A stretch of DNA of 64,000 nucleotides from Dokdonia sp. Hel_I_53 (lineage in GTDB: Bacteria > Bacteroidota > Bacteroidia > Flavobacteriales > Flavobacteriaceae). The stretch covers positions 2,623,001-2,687,000 of the forward strand of contig NZ_VISL01000001.1 in NCBI RefSeq assembly GCF_007827465.1, in the 5' to 3' direction. Below, in pieces: positions 1 to 7,114 of this stretch (positions are counted from its first letter, which is position 1; each line of letters opens with the position of its first letter). Position numbers and translations under genes: made by a program. Under the pieces are notes generated by a model, which saw nothing but the letters and a program-made list of their open reading frames with translations, was not told the DNA's origin and ran no database searches.

Positions 1-38
1 TCATCACAATAATAAAAAGTTACAGTAAAAAAAAGAAT

Positions 39-1286
39 ATGCTTCTTAAAATTCACCACCCAAATACACATTGCGAAGGAAGCATACAGATCACTGGATC
101 AAAAAGTGAAACCAATAGACTGCTAATTTTGCAAGCGCTTTTTGAGGGTATAAGCTTGAAAAATGTTTCAAATAGTGATGATGCAAAAGTGATGCAGCAA
201 GCATTATTGTCAGATCAAAAAGAAATAGATATTCATCATGCGGGCACAGCAATGCGCTTTCTTACAGCCTATTTTTCTATACAAAAAGGTCGCGAGACGT
301 TACTCACTGGAAGCTCACGTATGCAAGAACGACCCATAGAAATCCTTGTAGATGCTGTAAGGCAATTAGGAGCAATTATTAGGTACACAAAAAAGGAAGG
401 GTTTCCACCTATTCAAATTCACGGTAAAAATCTCACTAAAGACACCATAACTCTTAAAGCAGATGTGAGTAGTCAGTATATTTCTGCATTGATGATGATG
501 GGAGCAAAACTTGAAAGTGGTCTGACGATTCACTTAGTGGGTAAAATTACTTCCATTCCTTATATCTATATGACTTTGGCGTTACTGAGACAAATAGATG
601 TAGAAGCTACATTTAAAGACCAAACTATCGTTATTTCCTCTGGTAGAAAGACTAAAGTGGATCGCAAAGTGGTCGTAGAGTCAGACTGGAGTAGTGCTTC
701 TTATTTTTATAGCATTATTGCGCTTTCGCGAAAGCGTATCTCTAACCCATCAATTATCTTAGGAAGCTATAGAGAGAATAGTCTTCAGGGCGATGCGGTG
801 CTACAAGAAATTTATAAAAAATTAGGAGTAAGCTCTATTTTTAAAGATGACAAATTACAGCTAAAACTCATCAGAGATTTTGAGCTACCCAAAACCATAA
901 CTTTAGATCTAGTGCGTTGTCCAGACATTGCACAAACAATAGCGGTAACGTGCTTAGGACTAGGAGTGGGCTGTCATTTAACAGGATTACACACCCTTAA
1001 AATAAAAGAAACAGATAGGCTAGAAGCGCTCAAAGAGGAGATTACAAAACTAGGTGGAGCAATAATGGTTACAGAAAAAGACCTCACATTATTGCCTCAA
1101 AAAGCCCCTCTTAATGAGAATATAACCATCGCTACCTATCATGATCACCGTATGGCAATGTCATTTGCACCATTAGGATTACAGATACCTATGTTAATTG
1201 AAGATGCAAGAGTAGTTTCAAAATCTTACCCAGATTATTGGAATGACCTAAAAAGTTTAGGCTTTGTACAAGAGATAATTGGTTAA
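39..1286 (+). CDS. aroA: 3-phosphoshikimate 1-carboxyvinyltransferase (EPSP synthase)
   Basis: Cytosolic shikimate-pathway enzyme that transfers the enolpyruvyl group of PEP to shikimate 3-phosphate on the way to chorismate. The protein has 415 residues, close to the usual 420-430. Visible family motifs are GSKSETNR at 20-27, HAGTAMRF around 67-74 (the NAGTA loop), KETDRLEAL from about 323 and DHRMAM at 369-374. The ATG at 39 follows an A-rich stretch. A copy of the 16-bp palindrome lies inside the gene at 721-736 and is read as LSRKR (residues 229-233) in a segment without family motifs. It is followed 98 nt later by queA, which has its own promoter. Confidence 0.96.
   Translation: MLLKIHHPNTHCEGSIQITGSKSETNRLLILQALFEGISLKNVSNSDDAKVMQQALLSDQKEIDIHHAGTAMRFLTAYFSIQKGRETLLTGSSRMQERPIEILVDAVRQLGAIIRYTKKEGFPPIQIHGKNLTKDTITLKADVSSQYISALMMMGAKLESGLTIHLVGKITSIPYIYMTLALLRQIDVEATFKDQTIVISSGRKTKVDRKVVVESDWSSASYFYSIIALSRKRISNPSIILGSYRENSLQGDAVLQEIYKKLGVSSIFKDDKLQLKLIRDFELPKTITLDLVRCPDIAQTIAVTCLGLGVGCHLTGLHTLKIKETDRLEALKEEITKLGGAIMVTEKDLTLLPQKAPLNENITIATYHDHRMAMSFAPLGLQIPMLIEDARVVSKSYPDYWNDLKSLGFVQEIIG
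721..736. repeat. Palindromic repeat copy (16/16), inside aroA
   Basis: Exact CGCTTTCGCGAAAGCG, read in the frame that gives LSRKR. Confidence 0.97.
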
Positions 1287-1290
1287 AGAC

Positions 1291-1322
1291 TTGACAACCC
1301 CTATCCCGAAATTGTATATTTG
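1291..1322 (+). promoter_or_regulatory. Bacteroidota-type promoter for queA
   Basis: TTG at 1291-1293, 21-nt spacer, TATATTTG at 1315-1322. This matches the flavobacterial consensus TTG / TAnnTTTG. It sits just after aroA and 62 nt before the queA ATG. Confidence 0.65.
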
Positions 1323-1384
1323 CGGTCTTGCTAAAATCCCTTGTGTAAAGCACAAGAACACATATTTTAAAACGAGACACCTAT

Positions 1385-2434
1385 ATGAAATTATCACATT
1401 TTAATTTTGACTTGCCAGATGAATTACTAGCAGATCGCCCAGCAGAAAACCGCGACGAATCTCGCCTCATGGTAGTAGATAGAAAGAAGGGCACGATAGA
1501 GCACAAGATGTTCAAGGATCTCATTGATTATTTTGAGCCAGAAGATGTGATGGTACTCAACAATACGAAGGTTTTCCCAGCAAGACTGTATGGAAATAAA
1601 GAAAAAACAGGTGCCCGTATAGAGGTATTTCTTCTTCGTGAGCTTAACTCAGAAACACGTCTTTGGGACGTGCTTGTCGATCCAGCACGTAAGATACGTA
1701 TAGGTAACAAGCTCTACTTTGGAGATGATGAAACACTAGTAGCAGAGGTAATTGATAATACGACATCAAGAGGACGTACTTTACGTTTTTTATATGACGG
1801 TTCTTACGAAGAGTTTAGAAATAAACTTACTTCTCTGGGGGAAACTCCATTGCCAAAATATATTAATCGAGAGGTAGAGCCAGAGGATGAAGAGCGTTAC
1901 CAGACTATTTACGCTAAAGAGGAAGGAGCTGTAGCGGCGCCTACTGCTGGGCTACACTTCTCAAAACACCTATTAAAGCGTCTGGAAATTAAGGGTGTAA
2001 ATTTTGCTGAGGTGACACTGCATGTAGGTTTAGGAACGTTTAGTCCAGTAGAGGTAGAAGATTTATCTAAACACAAAATGGATAGTGAAGAGGCTTACAT
2101 ACGCAAGCCAGCCACAGAAATTATTAATAAGGCCTTATCAGAAAAAAGACGCATTTGCGCAGTAGGAACAACTGCAATGCGTGTTATGGAAAGCGCTGTT
2201 TCAAGCAACAATAAATTGAATGAATTTGAAGGTTGGACAAACAAATTCATTTTTCCTCCTTATGATTTCAGTATTGCAAACTGTATGATTACGAATTTCC
2301 ATACACCTAAATCAACTTTGTTAATGATGGTTTCTGCATTTGCTGGTCACGACCTCATGAAAAAAGCATACGATGAGGCAGTAAAAGAAAAATATAAATT
2401 CTACTCGTATGGAGATGCGATGCTTATCATCTAA
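1385..2434 (+). CDS. queA: S-adenosylmethionine:tRNA ribosyltransferase-isomerase
   Basis: Makes epoxyqueuosine in the anticodon loop by transferring and isomerising the ribosyl moiety of SAM onto preQ1-tRNA. The 349 residues match the family length. Visible motifs are [10 protein letters not shown] at 59-68, AAPTAGLHF at 184-192, [10 protein letters not shown] from 213 and [17 protein letters not shown] near the C-terminus. The gene is monocistronic by context: promoter at 1291-1322 and a strong hairpin terminator at 2458-2488. Confidence 0.96.
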   Translation: MKLSHFNFDLPDELLADRPAENRDESRLMVVDRKKGTIEHKMFKDLIDYFEPEDVMVLNNTKVFPARLYGNKEKTGARIEVFLLRELNSETRLWDVLVDPARKIRIGNKLYFGDDETLVAEVIDNTTSRGRTLRFLYDGSYEEFRNKLTSLGETPLPKYINREVEPEDEERYQTIYAKEEGAVAAPTAGLHFSKHLLKRLEIKGVNFAEVTLHVGLGTFSPVEVEDLSKHKMDSEEAYIRKPATEIINKALSEKRRICAVGTTAMRVMESAVSSNNKLNEFEGWTNKFIFPPYDFSIANCMITNFHTPKSTLLMMVSAFAGHDLMKKAYDEAVKEKYKFYSYGDAMLII

Positions 2435-2457
2435 TGTTTAATGCATATAATAACAAG

Positions 2458-2488
2458 ATCCAAACAGTATTGTTTGGATTTTTTTTTG
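2458..2488 (+). terminator. Rho-independent terminator of queA
   Basis: Stem ATCCAAACA / TGTTTGGAT (9 bp) with a GTAT loop, followed by a run of nine T, 24 nt after the queA stop. Confidence 0.85.
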
Positions 2489-2504
2489 GAGCAAAGGATT
2501 GTGG

Positions 2505-2625
2505 GGTACTAGTATGGGAGTATCCCGCTTTACGTTACAATTCCTCACGACGCCTCCGGCAGACCGCTGCGGGATTTTCACTACAATCGGGGCTATTAAT
2601 GCAAGGCTAGGGTGACCCTAGTACC
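2505..2625. repeat. Structured GC-rich intergenic element (MITE-like or small RNA)
   Basis: The only gene-free stretch over 300 bp in the window (2435-2757) holds this 121-bp segment. It is bounded by the 8-bp inverted repeat GGTACTAG (2505-2512) / CTAGTACC (2618-2625). Inside are nested short palindromes: GGGA-GTA-TCCC near 2516, CCGC-T-GCGG near 2570 and CTAGGG-TGA-CCCTAG at 2607-2621. It is visibly richer in G+C than the flanks and has no convincing reading frame. It could be a dispersed non-autonomous repeat or a structured RNA; no second copy was seen in this window. Confidence 0.45.
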
Positions 2626-2688
2626 ATAAGACAAGGAGTATATATTTAACAGTGAAATTTCTTCATTAAATGATTCTCAAAAACTTTG

Positions 2689-2710
2689 AAGAAGGTAGCA
2701 CCTTCTTTTT
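2689..2710 (+). terminator. Terminator-like hairpin upstream of rlmN
   Basis: AAGAAGGT (2689-2696), loop AGC, ACCTTCTT (2700-2707), then T residues. It lies far past queA's own terminator, so it either ends a transcript arising in the 2505-2625 element or attenuates read-through into rlmN. Confidence 0.5.
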
Positions 2711-2745
2711 GAAAGCCTAGCAATACAAGTTGAATTTTGAAATCT

Positions 2746-2753
2746 TACCTTTG
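2746..2753 (+). promoter_or_regulatory. -7 box for rlmN
   Basis: TACCTTTG matches TAnnTTTG, but no well-spaced TTG was found upstream. The box ends 4 nt before the GTG at 2758, implying a leaderless or nearly leaderless mRNA. It also argues against the in-frame TTG at 2737, which precedes the box. Confidence 0.5.
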
Positions 2754-2757
2754 CAAC

Positions 2758-3798
2758 GTGAAAGCAGATAAAAAAGACATACGAAAGCTTACAAAAGAAG
2801 AATTAAGAGCATTTTTTGTCGCACAAGGTGATAAAGCATTTCGTGGTAATCAAGTATACGAGTGGCTCTGGCAAAAGGGTGCTCATGATTTTATTGATAT
2901 GACTAATATCTCTAAAGAAACGCGCATACTTCTAGATGAACATTTTGTGATTAATCATATACGTGTTGACCAAATGCAACGTAGTAATGATGGTACTATC
3001 AAAAATGCGGTTAAACTGCACGACGGACTCGTTGTGGAATCTGTCTTGATTCCCACGGCAAAGCGCACTACAGCTTGTGTGTCTTCACAAGTGGGGTGTA
3101 GCCTTAATTGTAAATTTTGTGCTACAGCTCGTCTTAAACGCATGCGAAATCTTAATCCAGATGAGATTGTAGATCAAGTAGTGGTCATAGATCGTCAAAG
3201 CAAATTATATCATGACAGACCACTTTCAAATATTGTATTTATGGGAATGGGAGAACCACTCATGAATTACAACAATGTATTAAAAGCTATTGATAAAATT
3301 ACAGATCCAGAAGGTCTAGGTATGTCACCCAAGCGTATCACGGTTTCTACTTCCGGGGTGCCTAAGATTATTAAGAAAATGGCAGATCAAGAGGTGAAAT
3401 TTAACCTCGCGGTATCACTACACTCTGCTCTTGATGATGTGCGTACAGAAATAATGCCCTTTAATGAGCAAATGCCATTATCAGAATTAAAAGAAGCCCT
3501 TATTTACTGGTATGAAAAGACAGGTAAAAAGATTACCTATGAGTATGTGATTTGGGACGGTATTAATGATAGGCAAGTTGATATTATGGCATTATTAGAT
3601 TTCTGTAAAGCAGTACCTAGTAAAGTTAACCTTATTGAATACAACCCTATAGATGATGGTCAATTTCAACAAGCAGATCCCGAAGCTATAGATAGATATG
3701 TTTCTGTATTAGAACGTAACGGTATTACCGTTACTGTAAGAAGATCTAGAGGAAAAGACATCGATGCGGCATGTGGTCAACTGGCTAATAAGCAATAA
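2758..3798 (+). CDS. rlmN: 23S rRNA (adenine(2503)-C(2))-methyltransferase RlmN
   Basis: Radical SAM enzyme that methylates C2 of A2503 in 23S rRNA and A37 of some tRNAs. The radical-SAM cluster motif CSLNCKFC (C-x3-C-x2-C) lies at about 114-121. The GMGEP SAM motif follows near 165, and the catalytic cysteine of DAACGQL is about eight residues from the C-terminus. The start chosen is GTG 2758, giving 346 residues, because the protein then begins directly before the conserved DIRKLTKEELRAFF segment. An upstream in-frame TTG at 2737 would lie before the predicted -7 box. The next gene begins 32 nt downstream. Confidence 0.95.
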   Translation: MKADKKDIRKLTKEELRAFFVAQGDKAFRGNQVYEWLWQKGAHDFIDMTNISKETRILLDEHFVINHIRVDQMQRSNDGTIKNAVKLHDGLVVESVLIPTAKRTTACVSSQVGCSLNCKFCATARLKRMRNLNPDEIVDQVVVIDRQSKLYHDRPLSNIVFMGMGEPLMNYNNVLKAIDKITDPEGLGMSPKRITVSTSGVPKIIKKMADQEVKFNLAVSLHSALDDVRTEIMPFNEQMPLSELKEALIYWYEKTGKKITYEYVIWDGINDRQVDIMALLDFCKAVPSKVNLIEYNPIDDGQFQQADPEAIDRYVSVLERNGITVTVRRSRGKDIDAACGQLANKQ

Positions 3799-3830
3799 CA
3801 TAAACCTTAAGTATTAAGTATATTTACACG

Positions 3831-4808
3831 ATGAAGGTAGTCTCACAGATTAAGGAACCCATTGCCTATGAAATGGAGCTTTTTGAAGAAAAGTTTGCCT
3901 TGTCTATGCGTTCTAAAGTTGCATTACTCAATCGTATTACCCATTATATTGTAAACAGAAAGGGAAAGCAAATGCGCCCTATGTTTGTATTCCTCACTGC
4001 AAAGATGTTAGGTAGTGGCGAGGTAAATGACCGCACCTACCGCGGAGCTTCTGTCATTGAGCTCATACATACAGCTAGTCTCGTACATGATGATGTAGTA
4101 GATGACAGCAATATGAGAAGAGGTTTCTTTTCACTTAACGCACTATGGAAAAATAAAATTGCTGTACTTGTAGGTGATTTTTTATTTTCAAAAGGATTAC
4201 TGCTTTCAATTGATAATGGTGATACAGATTTATTACAGATTATTTCTGTTGCTGTTCGTGAGATTTCTGAAGGAGAACTTCTGCAGCTCGAAAAAGCTAG
4301 AAAACTAGATATTACAGAAGCACTTTATTACGAGATTATACGTCAGAAAACGGCTACACTTATTGCGGCCTGTTGTGCTATGGGTGCGCGAGCTGTACAT
4401 AGCAAGGACGAAGATGTTAAAAAAATGCACACTTTTGGGGAGCTTATTGGAATGGCCTTTCAAATAAAAGATGATCTATTTGATTATGGTACAAGTAAAA
4501 TAGGAAAGCCAACAGGAATAGATATTAAAGAGCAGAAAATGACATTACCTTTGATATATGTCCTTAATACTGTTTCTAAAAAAGATAAGGACTGGCTCAT
4601 TAATAGTATAAAGAATAAAAATACTGACAAGAGACGTGTGAAAGAAGTAATTACATTTGTAAAAGAAAATGGCGGTCTTGAATACGCAGTAACAAAAATG
4701 AAATCTTTACAGATGGAAGCTTTAGAGCTCTTAATGACATATCCAAAGTCTAAATATAGAGATGCTCTAGAGCTCATGGTTAATTATGTAATTGATAGAA
4801 AAAAATAA
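3831..4808 (+). CDS. trans-polyprenyl diphosphate synthase
   Basis: Condenses isopentenyl diphosphate with an allylic primer to make the long prenyl chain, presumably for the menaquinone side chain. The 325 residues contain both aspartate-rich motifs: DDVVD at 87-91 and DDLFD at 214-218. GKQMRP, the IPP-binding arginine region, is near 45-50. The chain-length class cannot be fixed by eye; resemblance is to the octaprenyl/IspB group. UbiE/MenG, which uses prenylated quinone, is encoded about 6 kb away. A bidirectional hairpin terminator lies just after the stop. Confidence 0.9.
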   Translation: MKVVSQIKEPIAYEMELFEEKFALSMRSKVALLNRITHYIVNRKGKQMRPMFVFLTAKMLGSGEVNDRTYRGASVIELIHTASLVHDDVVDDSNMRRGFFSLNALWKNKIAVLVGDFLFSKGLLLSIDNGDTDLLQIISVAVREISEGELLQLEKARKLDITEALYYEIIRQKTATLIAACCAMGARAVHSKDEDVKKMHTFGELIGMAFQIKDDLFDYGTSKIGKPTGIDIKEQKMTLPLIYVLNTVSKKDKDWLINSIKNKNTDKRRVKEVITFVKENGGLEYAVTKMKSLQMEALELLMTYPKSKYRDALELMVNYVIDRKK

Positions 4809-4833
4809 AATACTCTTTCTATAACGTACCAAC

Positions 4834-4866
4834 ATAAAAAGCGGCCCTAATGAGTCCGCTTTTTAT
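4834..4866. terminator. Bidirectional terminator between convergent genes
   Basis: ATAAAAAGCGG (4834-4844) pairs with CCGCTTTTTAT (4856-4866) around an 11-nt loop. A-tract and T-tract flanks serve both the polyprenyl synthase gene and accD. Confidence 0.8.
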
Positions 4867-4888
4867 CTTCTATAATTTAGAATATTAC

Positions 4889-5746
4889 TTACGCTCTTAC
4901 AGGCCTGTTTAAAATAAGATCTAGATAGAGATTAATTTTGTCCTTGAGCTCTTGCCGTGGAGTGATAAAATCTAAGAAACCATGTTCTTGAACAAACTCT
5001 GCTGTTTGAAAACCATCAGGTAACTCCTTACCAGTTGTGTCGCGTACTACTCTTGGCCCTGCAAAACCTATCAAGGCTCCAGGTTCAGAAATATTAATAT
5101 CTCCTAGCATTGCAAAGGATGCTGTAGTTCCTCCAGTGGTAGGGTCTGTACAAAGTGAGATGTATGGAATTCCAGCATCGGCAAGCTGGGCAAGCTTTGC
5201 ACTTGTTTTTGCAAGTTGCATAAGCGATAAAGCAGCTTCCATCATACGTGCACCTCCAGATTTTGAGATAATCATAAAAGGAAGTTTGTTTTTTAGAGCA
5301 TGATCTGCAGCACGGGCAATTTTTTCTCCCACAACACTACCCATAGAACCTCCTATAAATCTAAAGTCCATACAGGCTATCACAATATCTTCTCCCTTAG
5401 ATTTTCCTACGGCAGTTCTAACAGCATCTTTTAAACCGGTCTTTGCCTGAGCATCCTTTAATCTATCTACATATTTCTTTTTGTCCTCAAACTTAAGAGG
5501 ATCTTTAGAAGTAAGATTTGGATCTAGTTCTTCAAATTTGTTATCATCAAAGAGTATTTCAAAATATTCATTAGATCCTATTCTAACGTGATATCCATCC
5601 TCAGGGCTTATATAAAAGTTTTTTTCGAGCTCTTCTGTATCAATAATTTTTCCTGTAGGAGATTTATACCACAACCCTTTGGGTGTATCCTTCTTCTCTT
5701 CTGTAGGAGTATGTATTCCTTTTTCTTTACGTTTAAACCAAGCCAT
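4889..5746 (-). CDS. accD: Acetyl-CoA carboxylase carboxyltransferase subunit beta
   Basis: Beta subunit of the carboxyltransferase that moves CO2 from biotin to acetyl-CoA, the first step of fatty acid synthesis. The crotonase-like core is clear ([29 protein letters not shown]). The start chosen is the ATG at 5746 ([10 protein letters not shown]), because family proteins begin this way; an in-frame ATG at 5764 adds six residues. The N-terminal zinc ribbon normally has four cysteines. Here the corresponding segments read KSPTGK and ISPEDGYH, so all four are missing. The 5' leader carries a copy of the genome palindrome. Confidence 0.95.
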   Translation of the reverse strand: MAWFKRKEKGIHTPTEEKKDTPKGLWYKSPTGKIIDTEELEKNFYISPEDGYHVRIGSNEYFEILFDDNKFEELDPNLTSKDPLKFEDKKKYVDRLKDAQAKTGLKDAVRTAVGKSKGEDIVIACMDFRFIGGSMGSVVGEKIARAADHALKNKLPFMIISKSGGARMMEAALSLMQLAKTSAKLAQLADAGIPYISLCTDPTTGGTTASFAMLGDINISEPGALIGFAGPRVVRDTTGKELPDGFQTAEFVQEHGFLDFITPRQELKDKINLYLDLILNRPVRA

Positions 5747-5779
5747 ATCAGTATATGTTTGCATTAAGGGGGATTTATA

Positions 5780-5795
5780 TGCTTTCGCGAAAGCG
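5780..5795. repeat. Palindromic repeat copy (15/16)
   Basis: First base is T instead of C in CGCTTTCGCGAAAGCG. Intergenic, in the predicted 5' leader of accD between the -7 box (5843-5850) and the start codon. Confidence 0.95.
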
Positions 5796-5842
5796 TTATT
5801 GAGTTAAAAATTCTCGCAAAAGCATCCTATTTAAATAATAAC

Positions 5843-5850
5843 CAAAAATA
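5843..5850 (-). promoter_or_regulatory. Candidate -7 box for accD
   Basis: Minus-strand TATTTTTG (TAnnTTTG). No well-spaced TTG was found, so the call rests on one box and on its position upstream of accD. Confidence 0.35.
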
Positions 5851-5861
5851 AGCAAATCTCC

Positions 5862-6929
5862 TTACAACGTATCTACATTGTTTAAATCTTCAAAAGCCTT
5901 TTTTAAACGGTCTCCCATAGTGATCTCTGCCTTACGTAACCATACGCGAGGATCGTAATATTTTTTATTTGGTACATCGTCTCCTGTTGGGTTCCCAATT
6001 TGAGATTTTAAATAATCTGCATGTTCGTTGAAATAGTCTCGTATACCCTCAGCAGTGGCATATTGAAGATCTGTATCAATATTCATCTTGATAACCCCAT
6101 AACTTATACCCTCTCTTATTTCTTCAAGAGTAGAACCACTCCCTCCGTGAAAGACAAAATCAATATGATTATGTTCTTTTCCGTACTTTTCTGAAATATA
6201 TGTCTGTGAGTTTTTTAGAATCTTTGGAGTTAATTTTACATTACCAGGTTTGTAAACACCATGCACATTCCCAAATGCTGCAGCTATTGTAAATTGATCA
6301 CTTACTTTGCTTAGTTCTTCGTATGCGTAAGCTACTTCCTCTGGCTGTGTGTATAACTTTGAATCATCTACATCTGTATTATCTACGCCGTCTTCCTCAC
6401 CGCCTGTAATGCCTAGCTCAATTTCTAGCGTCATGTCCATTTTTGACATACGCTCTAGGTATGTTTTGCAAATTTCTATATTTTCTTCAATGGGCTCTTC
6501 ACTAAGGTCAATCATATGAGAGCTGAAAAGGGAGTGACCATACTGCTTATAATATTCCTCACTCGCTTCTAATAATCCATCAATCCAAGGAAGTAATTTT
6601 TTTGCACAGTGGTCTGTATGTAATATCACGGTAGCTCCATAAGCTTTGGCTAGTTCGTGTACATGTTTAGCTCCAGCAACAGCTCCCGCTACAGCTGCAC
6701 GTTGATTATCGTTATTTAAACCTTTACCAGCATTAAATTGTGCACCACCATTAGAAAATTGGATAATTACCGGGGCATTCAAGGTCGCAGCTGTTTCTAA
6801 GACTGTATTTATACTATTAGATCCAACAACATTTACAGCAGGAAGTGCAAAACCTTTTTCTTTTGCATAATTAAAAATTGCTTGTACTTCGTGTCCCGTA
6901 GCAACACCTGGCTTTATGGAATGTGACAT
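5862..6929 (-). CDS. fbaA: Class II fructose-bisphosphate aldolase
   Basis: Zinc-dependent cleavage or condensation of fructose 1,6-bisphosphate in glycolysis and gluconeogenesis. The 355 residues match the long, E. coli FbaA-type class IIA enzymes (359 residues). HTDHC at 104-108 supplies the catalytic aspartate and a zinc histidine. LEIELGITGGEEDGV and FHGGSGS are further signatures, the latter binding phosphate. The ATG at 6929 gives the standard N-terminus. It lies 98 nt upstream of accD in the same direction, probably with a separate promoter. Confidence 0.96.
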   Translation of the reverse strand: MSHSIKPGVATGHEVQAIFNYAKEKGFALPAVNVVGSNSINTVLETAATLNAPVIIQFSNGGAQFNAGKGLNNDNQRAAVAGAVAGAKHVHELAKAYGATVILHTDHCAKKLLPWIDGLLEASEEYYKQYGHSLFSSHMIDLSEEPIEENIEICKTYLERMSKMDMTLEIELGITGGEEDGVDNTDVDDSKLYTQPEEVAYAYEELSKVSDQFTIAAAFGNVHGVYKPGNVKLTPKILKNSQTYISEKYGKEHNHIDFVFHGGSGSTLEEIREGISYGVIKMNIDTDLQYATAEGIRDYFNEHADYLKSQIGNPTGDDVPNKKYYDPRVWLRKAEITMGDRLKKAFEDLNNVDTL

Positions 6930-7025
6930 TTTTTTGGTTTAAAAGTTATGAAGTAAAAATAACAATTATTACTGTGACATCCCATAATATATGCGGGTTA
7001 GTATGACAACGTTGTAGTAGATATA

Positions 7026-7041
7026 CGCTTTCGCGAAAACG
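7026..7041. repeat. Palindromic repeat copy (15/16)
   Basis: CGCTTTCGCGAAAACG, with one G-to-A change in the right half. Intergenic, between fbaA and the tamL-like gene. Confidence 0.9.
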
Positions 7042-7114
7042 TACTCAGGGATTAAAATTTTATAATTAAAACCAAGGGAGGACACAGCAGTTGTAGAACT
7101 AGATTTGTTTATGC

